Source: Pseudobdellovibrionaceae bacterium
Lineage (GTDB): Bacteria; Bdellovibrionota; Bdellovibrionia; Bdellovibrionales; UBA1609
Assembly: GCA_030591685.1 (NCBI GenBank)
Contig: JAUVAX010000012.1
Coordinates: 1 to 62,081 of the forward strand
Length of the DNA: 62,081 nucleotides
Direction of reading: 5' to 3'
Positions within the stretch are counted from its first letter, which is position 1. Every line of letters starts with the position of its first letter. This document shows, piece after piece, positions 25,096 to 34,468 of this stretch. The position numbers and the translations under genes were made by a program. The notes under the pieces are model-generated. The model did not search any database. It saw nothing but the letters and a program-made list of their open reading frames with translations, and was not told the DNA's origin.

Positions 25096-26583
25096 GTGAA
25101 AACTCTTTTTAAAAACTTTATTTTTGCCTTTGTTTTTGCCTCGTTTGTCGCTCCAACGGTGCTTTTGGCAAAAAGGAGAAATCACCCTTACAAGTATATC
25201 TCCCTCTATGTCGGGGTTTATCACGATGAAAAAATACCCGGAGCACCTGGTAAAATTAGTAAATCAGGGACCTTTTCAAAGTATACAAAAATTAACTATT
25301 CTTCTTCTCGAAAAAACTTACGGTTTTACCCCACTAAGCCAGGGCTTGTTACGCTTTTTATAAAGTCCCCAAGCTCAGGAAAAATACTTTATGAGTTTCG
25401 ACTCGAAATACAAAAAACACGACTCAACAAAGTGGCCAAAGAAATTCGTGAACTTATACGTGGGGTTGATGGCATTACAATAAAAATTATCAACTCAAAG
25501 GTTATTGTTGATGGTCAAATTTTATTGCCCCGAGATATGGCTCGAATTCACAATGTAGTTCGACAGTATGGTGATTTAGCTTCGTCACTTGTGACCCTCA
25601 GCCCCTTGGCTCAAAGAAAAATTGCCCAACTCATTGAGCGCGACATCAATAATCCAGAAGTCACAGTACGAGCCATTAACAATAAGTTTATCCTTGAAGG
25701 GACCGTTGACAGCTCTTTACAAAGAGATCAGGCTCAAACTATTGCAGAGGCCTATGTCCCTGACGTTATTATCAACCAAGCCGTTGCCGAAAAAAAGGTC
25801 CTCGCCAAAAGGTCAAAGCCCGTTATAAATTTAATTATTATTCGTGAGGCCAAGGCCGCGGGACCTAAAAAAATAATACAAATGGTCATACATTATGTAG
25901 AGCTTCAAAAGGACTACGGAAAGAGTTTTCGTTTTCAATGGACCCCAGACCTTGGTGATGGTTCAGCTGTTTCTTTTAGCACCGGGAGTCGTGGCGCGGC
26001 CGGAGTGGTCTCCTCAATTACAGGGACCATCTCAAATTTACTTCCTAAGTTAAATTGGGCTAAGGAGCACGGTCACGCTCGCATTTTACAATCCTCAAGT
26101 ATTCTTGTTGAAGATGGTCAGCTTGGTAACGTTAACTCAGTTCAAAAGGTTCCCTATAGAAATATCACAAAAGAAGGTCTAGCCTCTACTAGCTTTGAAG
26201 AAACTGGTATCAGAGCCTCTATTACACCGCAAATTATTGGGGACCGCTCTGATTCAGTAAAACTAAAAATGAACTTCTCGGTAAAGGCTTTAATTGGGAT
26301 CACCCCTGCGGGGCCCCTCACCTCTCAGAGGGAAATTCAGTCAGTTATCGTTGTGCGAAGTGGGCAAAGTGCAGCTGTTGGGGGGCTCATCTCTAGTGAA
26401 AAAGGGACCAGTTACAATAAATTACCCACAAACGTCAGCTCAAACCCTTTGTTCTCGTTATACTCATCAAAAACATTTAGAAACAACAAGAGTCAGTTTG
26501 TTGTCTTTGTCACCCCATTGATTAAGAGTTCTGCCAGCGAGGGTTCTGATAAAATTAAGCGAAAATTCAGGCTCCGCAAATAA
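25096..26583 (+). CDS. cpaC: Tad secretin CpaC/RcpA
   Basis: 495 aa with an N-terminal signal peptide, a pilus-assembly N-terminal domain, BON-like segments (about 110-250: GITIKIINSKVIVDGQI, then VTVRAINNKFILEGTV), and a C-terminal secretin domain (about 330-480: ILVEDGQLGNVNSVQKVPY, QSAAVGGLISSEKG, FVVFVTPLI). It forms the outer-membrane channel for the Flp pilus. Six bases after cpaB. The signal region is preceded by GTG as start. Confidence 0.93.
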   Translation: MKTLFKNFIFAFVFASFVAPTVLLAKRRNHPYKYISLYVGVYHDEKIPGAPGKISKSGTFSKYTKINYSSSRKNLRFYPTKPGLVTLFIKSPSSGKILYEFRLEIQKTRLNKVAKEIRELIRGVDGITIKIINSKVIVDGQILLPRDMARIHNVVRQYGDLASSLVTLSPLAQRKIAQLIERDINNPEVTVRAINNKFILEGTVDSSLQRDQAQTIAEAYVPDVIINQAVAEKKVLAKRSKPVINLIIIREAKAAGPKKIIQMVIHYVELQKDYGKSFRFQWTPDLGDGSAVSFSTGSRGAAGVVSSITGTISNLLPKLNWAKEHGHARILQSSSILVEDGQLGNVNSVQKVPYRNITKEGLASTSFEETGIRASITPQIIGDRSDSVKLKMNFSVKALIGITPAGPLTSQREIQSVIVVRSGQSAAVGGLISSEKGTSYNKLPTNVSSNPLFSLYSSKTFRNNKSQFVVFVTPLIKSSASEGSDKIKRKFRLRK

Positions 26584-26665
26584 AATCTAGACTTACATAT
26601 TAAGACCATAAACCCGATAACTTAGAGAGACGTTTTAAGGTTTTTTTAATCTATGAGGTGTTAAT

Positions 26666-28921
26666 TTGGCGATTCATAAAAACTGTCATGTTATTGGTAT
26701 CACTGGCGGCAAGGGCGGGGTTGGTAAAAGTGTTTTTGCCGCTAACTTAGCCTGTGCGCTGATGAACGAAATGAGGGCACGCGTCTTGCTTGTTGACTTG
26801 GACTCTCGCAGCGCTGGGGATCAAAATATAATTACTGGTATTCGACCTCAAAAGACCGTCTCTGACCTAGTGCAGTTTTCCGGAGGCTTAAATCAACAGG
26901 CTCTAGGCACTATGTTAAATCGTCACCCCTCAGGCTTACAATATTTAGCGGCAGTGTTAAGCCCTGACCAAACTCTCATAGCAAAGCCTGAGGTTTTTAA
27001 AAAACAGCTTGGACTCATCAGCTCACATTTTCAGTACATCATCATTGACCTAGGCAATGACATCGGCGCCCTACAAATGGCCGCTATGGAGGATGCGAGC
27101 TCAGTACTTATCGTAACAACCCCTGAGGTGCTCGTTGTTAACCAAACAAAAAAACTACTCAATGAGCTTTATGCTGCCACCTTCCCTGCTGACATGTTTC
27201 AAATCGTAGTTAATAAGACCTCTAAATCAGGGATCGCCCCACAAGTTATTGGACAAAACCTCAGAAGGCCCATTATTGGGTCTATTCCACAAGATGATGT
27301 GACCACAATGACCGCTTTACAAAGAGCGACGCCTTTTATTTTATCACCACAAAAAAATCAGCTTTCTGCGGCTTACAGCAATGTTGTACGAAACCTAACT
27401 GGTGGTATTTTACAAAAACTAAAAGCGCTCTCAAGGCCTACCGGCACTCAACCGTTACAAAAAGGCGACACCCAAGCCCTAAGTGGTCAAGCCAATGCCT
27501 CCACCTCAATGAAAGCAAAAGGGGGCAAGGAACTTAATGCTAAAACCCTTTTAAAAATTCAGATTCATAAAGAACTCATTAATAAAATGGATTTAAAAAA
27601 AGACCTCTCAAACTCTGAAGGAGACCCCAACAAAGAGGCGCAGTTGCGCCAAAAAACTCTTCAAACCATCACTCAAATCATCGACAAATACGGCAAGGGG
27701 CTTGCTCGTGATGAGCGGTCACAAATTATAAAACAAGTTCTGGATGAATCCCTCGGGCTTGGCGCCCTTGAAGAGCTCCTGGCAGACCCCTCGGTTACTG
27801 AAATCATGGTTAACGGATGTGAAAAAGTCTTTGTTGAAAAAAGCGGAAAACTACAACTGAGTAACGTTGATTTTACCTCCAACCTACAGCTTGAAAATAT
27901 AATAAGCCGTATTATCAGCCCCCTCGGTCGACAAATAAGTAAAAAAACACCCTACGTAGATGCGCGCCTCGCTGATGGCAGCAGGGTAAATGCAATTATT
28001 GAACCTTTAAGCATTGACGGCCCCGCTATTACAATTAGAAAGTTTGCTAAAGAGCGCGTCACCGCTGAGCACTATATAAAATGGGGATCTATAACAAGAC
28101 CTATGATTGATTTTTTACGCATATGTGTTGAGCAGGGCTTAAATTTAATAATTTCTGGCGGCACGGGGACTGGTAAAACAACTCTTTTAAATGTCTTATC
28201 AAGCTATATCCCCTCTACAGACCGCATTATCACTGTAGAGGACGCCGCCGAGCTACAGCTTAATCAAGAGCATGTTGTGCGACTTGAAACTAAACCTGCC
28301 AACACTGAAGACTCCTCTGAAATTACGATTCGAGATTTAATTAAAAACTCTCTACGTATGAGACCTGACCGTATTATTGTGGGTGAGTGTCGCGACGGGG
28401 CCGCTCTCGATATGCTAACAGCCATGAATACGGGCCACGATGGGTCTATGACAACGGTTCACTCTAACTCTCCAAGAGAAGCCATCGCGCGTATTGAGAC
28501 CCTTTGCCTAATGGCAGGCATGAGCCTGCCCGTTAAAGCTATTCGAGATCAAATTGCAGGCGCCGTCCATTTAATCATTCAAATTAGTCGCTTGAGCGAT
28601 GGCTCTCGTAAAGTGACGAACATAACTGAAGTCGTCGGAATGCAGGGCGACACCGTAACTCTCCAGGAGATTTTTGCCTATAAAGAAACTGGGTTTGATA
28701 AAAACAGAAAAATCATTGGACAGTTTCAAGCCAAAGGCCTCATACCCACATTTATTGAGCGCTTTGAGCAAAGGGGGGTTGTAATCCCTAAAAAACTTTT
28801 TACTGGAGGCGATGTCAGCCCCGCATCTGACAATGAAAACAAAAATACTCCCCAAAGAGCCCCTGTGCGCGCCATGCCTCGAAGGAATAGCCCGGCGAAA
28901 AAAGCGAGCGGTGAGGATTAA
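26666..28921 (+). CDS. TadZ-TadA fusion: ParA-like ATPase joined to pilus-assembly ATPase CpaF
   Basis: 751 aa. The N-terminal part (about 1-255) is a MinD/ParA-like ATPase with deviant Walker A GKGGVGKS (15-22) and VDLDSRSAGDQN, as in TadZ/CpaE; the receiver-like domain of classical CpaE is absent. A Gln/Ser-rich linker (about 255-330) leads to a full CpaF/TadA secretion ATPase: Walker A GGTGTGKT (498-505), MRPDRIIVGECRDG, and HDGSMTTVHSNSPREA. The Pro/Arg/Lys tail ends the protein. TadZ normally positions the apparatus and TadA powers pilin extrusion; here both are one chain. TTG start with GGTG upstream. It is 82 bases after cpaC and two bases before tadB. Confidence 0.92.
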   Translation: MAIHKNCHVIGITGGKGGVGKSVFAANLACALMNEMRARVLLVDLDSRSAGDQNIITGIRPQKTVSDLVQFSGGLNQQALGTMLNRHPSGLQYLAAVLSPDQTLIAKPEVFKKQLGLISSHFQYIIIDLGNDIGALQMAAMEDASSVLIVTTPEVLVVNQTKKLLNELYAATFPADMFQIVVNKTSKSGIAPQVIGQNLRRPIIGSIPQDDVTTMTALQRATPFILSPQKNQLSAAYSNVVRNLTGGILQKLKALSRPTGTQPLQKGDTQALSGQANASTSMKAKGGKELNAKTLLKIQIHKELINKMDLKKDLSNSEGDPNKEAQLRQKTLQTITQIIDKYGKGLARDERSQIIKQVLDESLGLGALEELLADPSVTEIMVNGCEKVFVEKSGKLQLSNVDFTSNLQLENIISRIISPLGRQISKKTPYVDARLADGSRVNAIIEPLSIDGPAITIRKFAKERVTAEHYIKWGSITRPMIDFLRICVEQGLNLIISGGTGTGKTTLLNVLSSYIPSTDRIITVEDAAELQLNQEHVVRLETKPANTEDSSEITIRDLIKNSLRMRPDRIIVGECRDGAALDMLTAMNTGHDGSMTTVHSNSPREAIARIETLCLMAGMSLPVKAIRDQIAGAVHLIIQISRLSDGSRKVTNITEVVGMQGDTVTLQEIFAYKETGFDKNRKIIGQFQAKGLIPTFIERFEQRGVVIPKKLFTGGDVSPASDNENKNTPQRAPVRAMPRRNSPAKKASGED

Positions 28922-28923
28922 AA

Positions 28924-29802
28924 ATGAGCGCACTCTTTCAAAATGATTTGATTTTATTTATAGTGTTTGGGGTTTGTATTTTTACAGTGTCCTATTTATG
29001 GTCTGACAAAATAATTAGTTTTTTATACGACAAAAGCTTAGGGTCCAGGCAAGAGGTCATTGAGCTTATGGATAAAATGTTTATCGAAACTGATAAGCAA
29101 AAAATTACTTTAACTCTTTTACTTTTAAGCTTTGGGCTGGGAGCAATTGTTTTTTTATTGTTCTGGCCTAACGTTGTTATTGGTCTCATTATTGGATCTG
29201 GGGTTACAATTGTTGGCTGGTCTATACCAAAAATTATTATGCGCTCCTTATGGGAAAAGCGCTGCCATAGAATTGTAGCTCAAATGGTGGATGGCATGAC
29301 TATTATGTCAAACGGGTTAAAGTCAGGGTTAAGTCTACAGCAATCCCTTGATCGTGTAACAGAAAACTTAACAGGCCCCCTTGCTCAGGAATTCCAACTT
29401 ATGCTTAATAAAATTCGCCTGGGGATGTCCCTTGAAGACTCTATGATTGGGTTTGCTGAGAGAATCCCAATGCCGGACGTACAAATGTTTGTCAGTGCCG
29501 TCAGCGTACTAGAAAGCACTGGGGGTAATTTGTTTGAAACGTTTTCAACTATTTCTTACACCATTCGTGAGAGACAAAAAATTCATAAAAAAATTGAAGC
29601 CATGACCGCCTCTGCAATCACCCAGGGCATTATCATCACATGTGTGCCCTTTGTTATTTTAGTTGTTTTTACGGTGATGGACCCCAATTACATAAAGCCT
29701 CTATTTACCACTGCTTTAGGCTGGTTTGCCCTAGGTTTAATGCTGGTACTACAGCTCATCGGTGGCGTTGTTATGAGAAAAATTGTTACAATAAAAGTAT
29801 AA
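28924..29802 (+). CDS. tadB: Tad pilus inner-membrane platform protein TadB
   Basis: 292 aa. Two N-terminal and two C-terminal membrane segments around a T2SSF domain (QMVDGMTIMSNGLKSGLSLQQSL, ALLVSA-like MPDVQMFVSAVSVLESTGG). It forms the platform that TadA acts on. Usually a tadC paralogue follows; here it is replaced by the Rhs-like gene, so a second F-domain protein is not encoded in this window. Confidence 0.9.
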   Translation: MSALFQNDLILFIVFGVCIFTVSYLWSDKIISFLYDKSLGSRQEVIELMDKMFIETDKQKITLTLLLLSFGLGAIVFLLFWPNVVIGLIIGSGVTIVGWSIPKIIMRSLWEKRCHRIVAQMVDGMTIMSNGLKSGLSLQQSLDRVTENLTGPLAQEFQLMLNKIRLGMSLEDSMIGFAERIPMPDVQMFVSAVSVLESTGGNLFETFSTISYTIRERQKIHKKIEAMTASAITQGIIITCVPFVILVVFTVMDPNYIKPLFTTALGWFALGLMLVLQLIGGVVMRKIVTIKV

Positions 29803-29822
29803 ACTTGAGAGGACCCCAGCAA

Positions 29823-31499
29823 ATGAAAAAAACCCTAGTTATTGTTGTCACATTGCTTATCTCTGGCACATCAGGGGCTGTTATTGACATGAAAAACTCA
29901 AATTTTGCAGACTCATGGAGCGATATTAAGGTCCCAGGGTCAGGTTTTGAGCTGCGTATTAAAAGGACCTATAACAGCCGGTCACTTTTTAACGGAGTTT
30001 TCGGATATGGGTGGTGCTCTGATTACGAAACTAAACTAGAAATCACAGCCGAAAGTGGTCTTCTGTTAACAGAGTGCGGTGGCGGGTTGCAGGTGAACTA
30101 TACTCAGTCCATTGAGGGTTCTAAAAATATTGAGTCGACCATATCAAAAATAATTTCAGAAATTAAAAAACGAAACAAAGCCATGAGTGCTGCAGAGCTG
30201 AACAAACTCTCAAAAGATCTCGTTAATGATCAGTATTTAAGAATTGCTTTCGTTAAGAGATTAAGCCTTCAAGGAAAGGTTGAGGCCAATAAAATATATC
30301 GCGCCAACGGGAGAGAGTCAGAACATATTATATTAAAAAATAATTTTTATACTAGAACGCTCGCCAATGGTACCATGCAAAGATTTAACCTTAAAGGGCA
30401 GCTCACACGTGTCTACGACAAAAATAGAAATTTTGTGAAAATTGAGTATAAAAATAGTAAGCTCCATAGAATTATTGATAACTCCGGAAAGCAGTTGAAC
30501 TTTGTATACTCTCGGGGCTCAAAAGCCCTACAACAAATCAAAGGGCCAAACGGCATCAGCGCCACATATCGATTTAACGGTGAAAACCTCGCCTACTCCA
30601 AAAACCAGTGGCATACGGCTTATAAGTACAAATATGATAAGTTGCATAATTTAACTCGCATTATTTTCCCCGACGGTAGTTTTAAAAAGCTGACCTACAA
30701 CACTGACCGAGATTGGGTGACTCAATTTAGAAACCGTAAGGGCTGTGTTGAGACTTATAAATATAAAATTAACAAAAAAGCAAAATATGACCACTACTGG
30801 TCAACTGTTGTTAAAAAATGTGGCAATAAAATTACAAACAAAAGTACTTATGAGTTTAAATACAAAGGGCTAAAGGGCTCTAAAGCTTCATTTTTAGCCA
30901 ACGTAAACTCTAATGTAAATGGCGACAAGACCTCTATTGTTTATCATTCTATATTTGGTAAGCCGACAAGGGTCTCCCGAAATGGGCTTATTACTACTTA
31001 TAAATATTACGACAATGGTTTTGTTAAAAGAAAGCAGCAACCCTATCGGCACTACTACTATGAGTATAATAACACCTGCTCAAAGGTTTCTTCTGTACAA
31101 ACTAAATACTTTGGCCCCTTTAAAAAGAATCAAAAAAAGCGAAAGGCCGTAAAAACCCGGCTTTCAAAATTTTACTACGACAAGGCAAAGTGTAATTTAA
31201 AAAGAGCTAAAAATTCTGCTGGGCAAACCGTTCAGCTTAGCTACGACTCTAGAGGCCGTATATCAAAAATTATCGATCAAACAAAAAAAGTAGTCGCCAT
31301 TAAATACGAAAGCCGCTTTGGAAAACCAGAGCTCGTACAGCGGCCGGGGCTTGGCAGCCTTAAAATCAGTTACAACTCGCGTGGAGAAATCGATAAGTAC
31401 GACAGCAAACAAGGGGCTCAAGTGGCTGTACAGGTAGCTAGTATTTTAAATAATTTATTAGAACTTATTTCTCCAGCCACAACAGACCTGTCGCTGTAA
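29823..31499 (+). CDS. Exported Rhs/YD-repeat protein, hit-locus Bd0109-like
   Basis: 558 aa from ATG at 29823, supported by GAGAGGACC just upstream and a clear signal peptide (MKKTLVIVVTLLISGTSG). The N-terminal part has the Rhs opening (RTYNSRSLFNGVFGYGWCSDY), then YD-like repeats (GQLTRVYDKNRNFVKIEY, HNLTRIIFPDGSFKKLTYN, GRISKIIDQTKKVVAIKY). There is no C-terminal toxin domain. In Bdellovibrio the exported YD-repeat protein Bd0109 lies next to flp/tad genes and to Bd0108; mutations there allow prey-independent growth, with links to pilus state. Position and features match. Orthology is inferred, not tested. Confidence 0.75.
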   Translation: MKKTLVIVVTLLISGTSGAVIDMKNSNFADSWSDIKVPGSGFELRIKRTYNSRSLFNGVFGYGWCSDYETKLEITAESGLLLTECGGGLQVNYTQSIEGSKNIESTISKIISEIKKRNKAMSAAELNKLSKDLVNDQYLRIAFVKRLSLQGKVEANKIYRANGRESEHIILKNNFYTRTLANGTMQRFNLKGQLTRVYDKNRNFVKIEYKNSKLHRIIDNSGKQLNFVYSRGSKALQQIKGPNGISATYRFNGENLAYSKNQWHTAYKYKYDKLHNLTRIIFPDGSFKKLTYNTDRDWVTQFRNRKGCVETYKYKINKKAKYDHYWSTVVKKCGNKITNKSTYEFKYKGLKGSKASFLANVNSNVNGDKTSIVYHSIFGKPTRVSRNGLITTYKYYDNGFVKRKQQPYRHYYYEYNNTCSKVSSVQTKYFGPFKKNQKKRKAVKTRLSKFYYDKAKCNLKRAKNSAGQTVQLSYDSRGRISKIIDQTKKVVAIKYESRFGKPELVQRPGLGSLKISYNSRGEIDKYDSKQGAQVAVQVASILNNLLELISPATTDLSL

Positions 31500-31512
31500 G
31501 GAGCATATTATT

Positions 31513-31869
31513 ATGAAATTATCTATAGTCGGACTCTTACTTTTAGTTGGCCCATTCGCTTTTGCTTCGAGCGGACAGGACCTTGCCAAAGAAAAACTCG
31601 AAATGTATAAGCAACGATGTAGCGGCTACAATGAAGGCAACAAAGCTAATAGTTCTTTTGTGCTTTGCCGTGATTACAAATTGTACGAGGGCAAACTTGT
31701 TCCTGAGGACCCCGCGCACAAGTCAGAGGCGGCCATTGAAAATCACCCAGGCAACGAGCACTGCTGCCTTGTTGACGGGACACAAACCAACAACTCTACC
31801 TTTAGTGTCAACCCAAATCAATCCAAGGGCAGCAACACCACGACAGAGAAAGAGCATGGAGTGAAGTAA
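31513..31869 (+). CDS. Small exported cysteine protein, hit-locus Bd0108-like
   Basis: 118 aa with signal peptide (MKLSIVGLLLLVGPFAFA), then a short polar mature part with Cys36, Cys52, Cys84 and Cys85 and a Ser/Thr/Asn-rich tail. AAGGAG overlaps the stop of the Rhs-like gene, so the pair is one unit. In Bdellovibrio the protein in this place (Bd0108, about 100 aa) is the main site of host-independence mutations. Size, export and position agree. I see no long direct repeat in the coding sequence like the one that promotes deletion in that species. Confidence 0.65.
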   Translation: MKLSIVGLLLLVGPFAFASSGQDLAKEKLEMYKQRCSGYNEGNKANSSFVLCRDYKLYEGKLVPEDPAHKSEAAIENHPGNEHCCLVDGTQTNNSTFSVNPNQSKGSNTTTEKEHGVK

Positions 31870-32246
31870 GAGCTTGCCACTAAGGCTGCACCCTTCGTTT
31901 TTAAAGCTGCAGCTTAATTTTATGCTTTCACTTCGGCCCTCTAGTGAATTGATCGTTAATCACAAATTTTCAAAGGCTTTAATCGGCGTATTTTTTACAC
32001 CCAGTGACTAGTTTTTTATCATTCAATCCTTTTTTTAGTTTGGTATTTTTTTTATACTACATTTTGTAGCCTTCACAATTTCAAGATTAAATCTGTATTT
32101 AACTAGTAAATTCAACCCGTTAGGCAGGGGCCCCTTTGCTAAAACTGACAAGTTTTTAGTCACTCTTGGGCCTGCTGTGCCTCGCGATTTCGGCACACTA
32201 ATTGCCTTATAGGTTTGTGAAAGATCACTCACACGAAAAGGCTTAA
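31870..32246. other. 377-base gap after the hit-like pair
   Basis: No supported gene on either strand. Contains a perfect 12-base palindrome AAGCTGCAGCTT at 31904-31915 soon after the stop, which could act as a weak terminator or a protein site, and long T-runs around 32033-32052. Promoter for the downstream gene is expected near its 3' end. Confidence 0.4.
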
Positions 32247-33200
32247 ATGATGAACGTATATACAGTTGATATTACAAATAAAAATAAAATAGATAAAAAA
32301 TTTGAGGGTAGCTATAAAAAGCTACAAAAAATCACTCAGTCGCATTATGGGGGAGCATTGTTATATAGAGCCTTTACTACAGAGCCTTCAAAGAGCGAAA
32401 AAACACTTCAAGGGCTTTTAGCTAAAAACAATCCTCTTTCTTTAGGCAATAAAACAATGTTTCCGGTTTTTGTTGATGAGCAAATGACCGGTTTTTGTGA
32501 GGTTGAGACTTACAAAAAAATGAACTCTTTGGGTCAAAAAAGAATTCAAAATTTAATTGATCTATTACTCGTTCATAGTATTAAAAACTCAAGGTCACTC
32601 CAGAAGTTACAGCAAAGTGAAAAATCGCTGGGAGAACCACAAAATACAAGTAGCAATGTTATTTATTTAAAGGACTATGTTCATATAACGGCCCAAAAAA
32701 CGCCCTCATTGCCCGAAAAATACAGATTGGGGTCTTTTAAAAAAGATTTTAATATTAATTTGCCCTGCACTGTCTTTTCGCGTGACCCTGAAGAGTCTTT
32801 TAAAATGGCGCGCGAAATACATGACCAAACAGATCGCTTTGCCTTTTTACGAATAAATGACCTCGACACAAAAGCCCTAGAAAAAGAGGGGCTAAACTCC
32901 CTCGGGCCCGTGAGTATATTTATACCTGAACTGGCGGCCTTAATGAGCGCCGAGGTGCGTTTGATTGAGCGCTTTTTTGCTTCAGAAGCGCGGACTAAAA
33001 ACTCACCACTTATTATTGCAGCCACAAAATATACCCTTAAAAACTTAAACGAACTTCAAATTATTAACACTGACGCGCTTAAGTCTTTATCCCTAATACA
33101 ACTTAATATGAAAAAGAACTTTACCTATTATAAAAGAGCTGGCCTTATGGACTTTATCTTGGACTCAATGACTAAAAAAAATTTAGATCATTTAATCTAA
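32247..33200 (+). CDS. Conserved-looking protein of unknown function
   Basis: 317 aa, cytoplasmic (no signal or membrane segment). The middle of the N-terminal half (FPVFVDEQMTGFCEVETYKKM) is GAF-like in feel, and the C-terminal half (PLIIAATKYTLKNLNELQII) faintly resembles a degenerate sigma-54 activator ATPase, but no Walker motif is present, so both are weak. It starts with a double ATG (32247 or 32250) after AAAGG. It stands alone between the hit-like pair and amgK. I cannot assign a function. Confidence 0.6.
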   Translation: MMNVYTVDITNKNKIDKKFEGSYKKLQKITQSHYGGALLYRAFTTEPSKSEKTLQGLLAKNNPLSLGNKTMFPVFVDEQMTGFCEVETYKKMNSLGQKRIQNLIDLLLVHSIKNSRSLQKLQQSEKSLGEPQNTSSNVIYLKDYVHITAQKTPSLPEKYRLGSFKKDFNINLPCTVFSRDPEESFKMAREIHDQTDRFAFLRINDLDTKALEKEGLNSLGPVSIFIPELAALMSAEVRLIERFFASEARTKNSPLIIAATKYTLKNLNELQIINTDALKSLSLIQLNMKKNFTYYKRAGLMDFILDSMTKKNLDHLI

Positions 33201-33421
33201 CCTATATTTGGCGTAATCCTGAGCCCTCCCTCTGCCCAAAATCACAACCGATGTTTGACGGGGCACACCCCTGCCCCGCCCCTTTGCCCCCTCGCTTTCA
33301 AGGCCTACAAACTCCCATATCAGTAGCAAAACAGCTTGCCAATTGCTGTAACAAGATAAATAATATTTTTAGTATATGCCCTTAAAAAATATTTAATAAC
33401 TTTTCATAAAGAGATCTAATA

Positions 33422-34468
33422 ATGATAAACACGAACGTTTCACCCAAGGCCCTTAATTCAAATATTATTAACTTTTTAAATAAATCTTTAAATACGACTC
33501 AGCATCAAATCATGCCTTTGGCTGGTGATGCCAGCGACAGACGCTACTTTAGAGTTATCGAAGACAATAAGTCTTATGTTTTAATGGTCTGGAAGCCCTT
33601 TAAGGACGTTAAAGATTATCCTTTTCTGAGTATTTTAAATCACTTTATCGCTAACGGCATTAATGCCCCAAGGGCCATCGACATGTCCCCTGAACATGGC
33701 CTAGTACTCCTTGAAGACTTAGGTGATTTAACTTTAGAGCGAAAATTCTGGGAAAACCAAAACCAAGACCTCTCTTTGCCCTTTTACAAACAGGCTCTAG
33801 ACGAACTATTAAAAATCCACTATACCGCTACAGCAAATTACAATCCTCAAGTCAGCTGCTTTAATATTAGCTTTGATACTAAAAAATTTTTATGGGAGCT
33901 TAATTTCGGAAAGACCCACCTCCTTGAGAAACTTTGCGGCTTGCGCCTATCACCCCTTGAGGAAAGGGCCCTCAACGATGACTTTACCATAATTTGTGAG
34001 GCCTTAGATAAAGAGCCAAAACGAATTTCTCACCGTGACTACCACTCAAGAAATTTAATGTTAAAACTTGGTAAAATGCGTGTTATTGATTTTCAAGACG
34101 CACGGTTAGGGCCGATTCAGTATGACTTAGTGAGCCTGCTTTGTGACTCTTATGTTGAGATCAACGATTCTGCCAGCCAGAAGTTAATTTCTTATTACCT
34201 TGAGCGTTCTCAAGTTGATTTTAATAACTATATAAGCCTCGACGAGTTCATGAGTATATATAACCTTCAGGTTTTACAGCGATGCTTTAAGGCCTGTGGT
34301 AGCTTTGCAAGTTTTTACAACTTGCGAGGTGATAAGAGGTACTTGAGTTACTTAAAGCCTACTTTAGGCCGAATCACTAAGCACCTTAAGGATCAACCCC
34401 AGTTTAAGGGCTTTTATAGTGTTCTTTCTAACCGGGGCCTATTAGAAATGGATTTTGAGTCCTTATGA
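33422..34468 (+). CDS. amgK: Aminoglycoside-phosphotransferase family sugar kinase, AmgK-like
   Basis: 348 aa. Opens with MPLAGDASDRRYFRV (the phosphate-binding turn of the AmgK group), and has the catalytic SHRDYHSRNLM and the metal-binding VIDFQDARLGP. AmgK puts a phosphate on the anomeric carbon of MurNAc or GlcNAc, the first step of the MurNAc salvage route to UDP-MurNAc. The stop overlaps the MurU-like gene by four bases (ATGA), which supports the pathway assignment. Confidence 0.82.
   Translation: MINTNVSPKALNSNIINFLNKSLNTTQHQIMPLAGDASDRRYFRVIEDNKSYVLMVWKPFKDVKDYPFLSILNHFIANGINAPRAIDMSPEHGLVLLEDLGDLTLERKFWENQNQDLSLPFYKQALDELLKIHYTATANYNPQVSCFNISFDTKKFLWELNFGKTHLLEKLCGLRLSPLEERALNDDFTIICEALDKEPKRISHRDYHSRNLMLKLGKMRVIDFQDARLGPIQYDLVSLLCDSYVEINDSASQKLISYYLERSQVDFNNYISLDEFMSIYNLQVLQRCFKACGSFASFYNLRGDKRYLSYLKPTLGRITKHLKDQPQFKGFYSVLSNRGLLEMDFESL

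Noticed and set aside
29640-29822. Upstream extension of the Rhs-like gene
   Set aside because: It lies inside tadB in another frame; the ATG at 29823 has a ribosome site and a signal peptide.
32035-32232. Minus-strand 65-codon frame after the hit-like pair
   Set aside because: GTG start without Shine-Dalgarno, no recognisable features, lies in the likely promoter region of the plus-strand gene.
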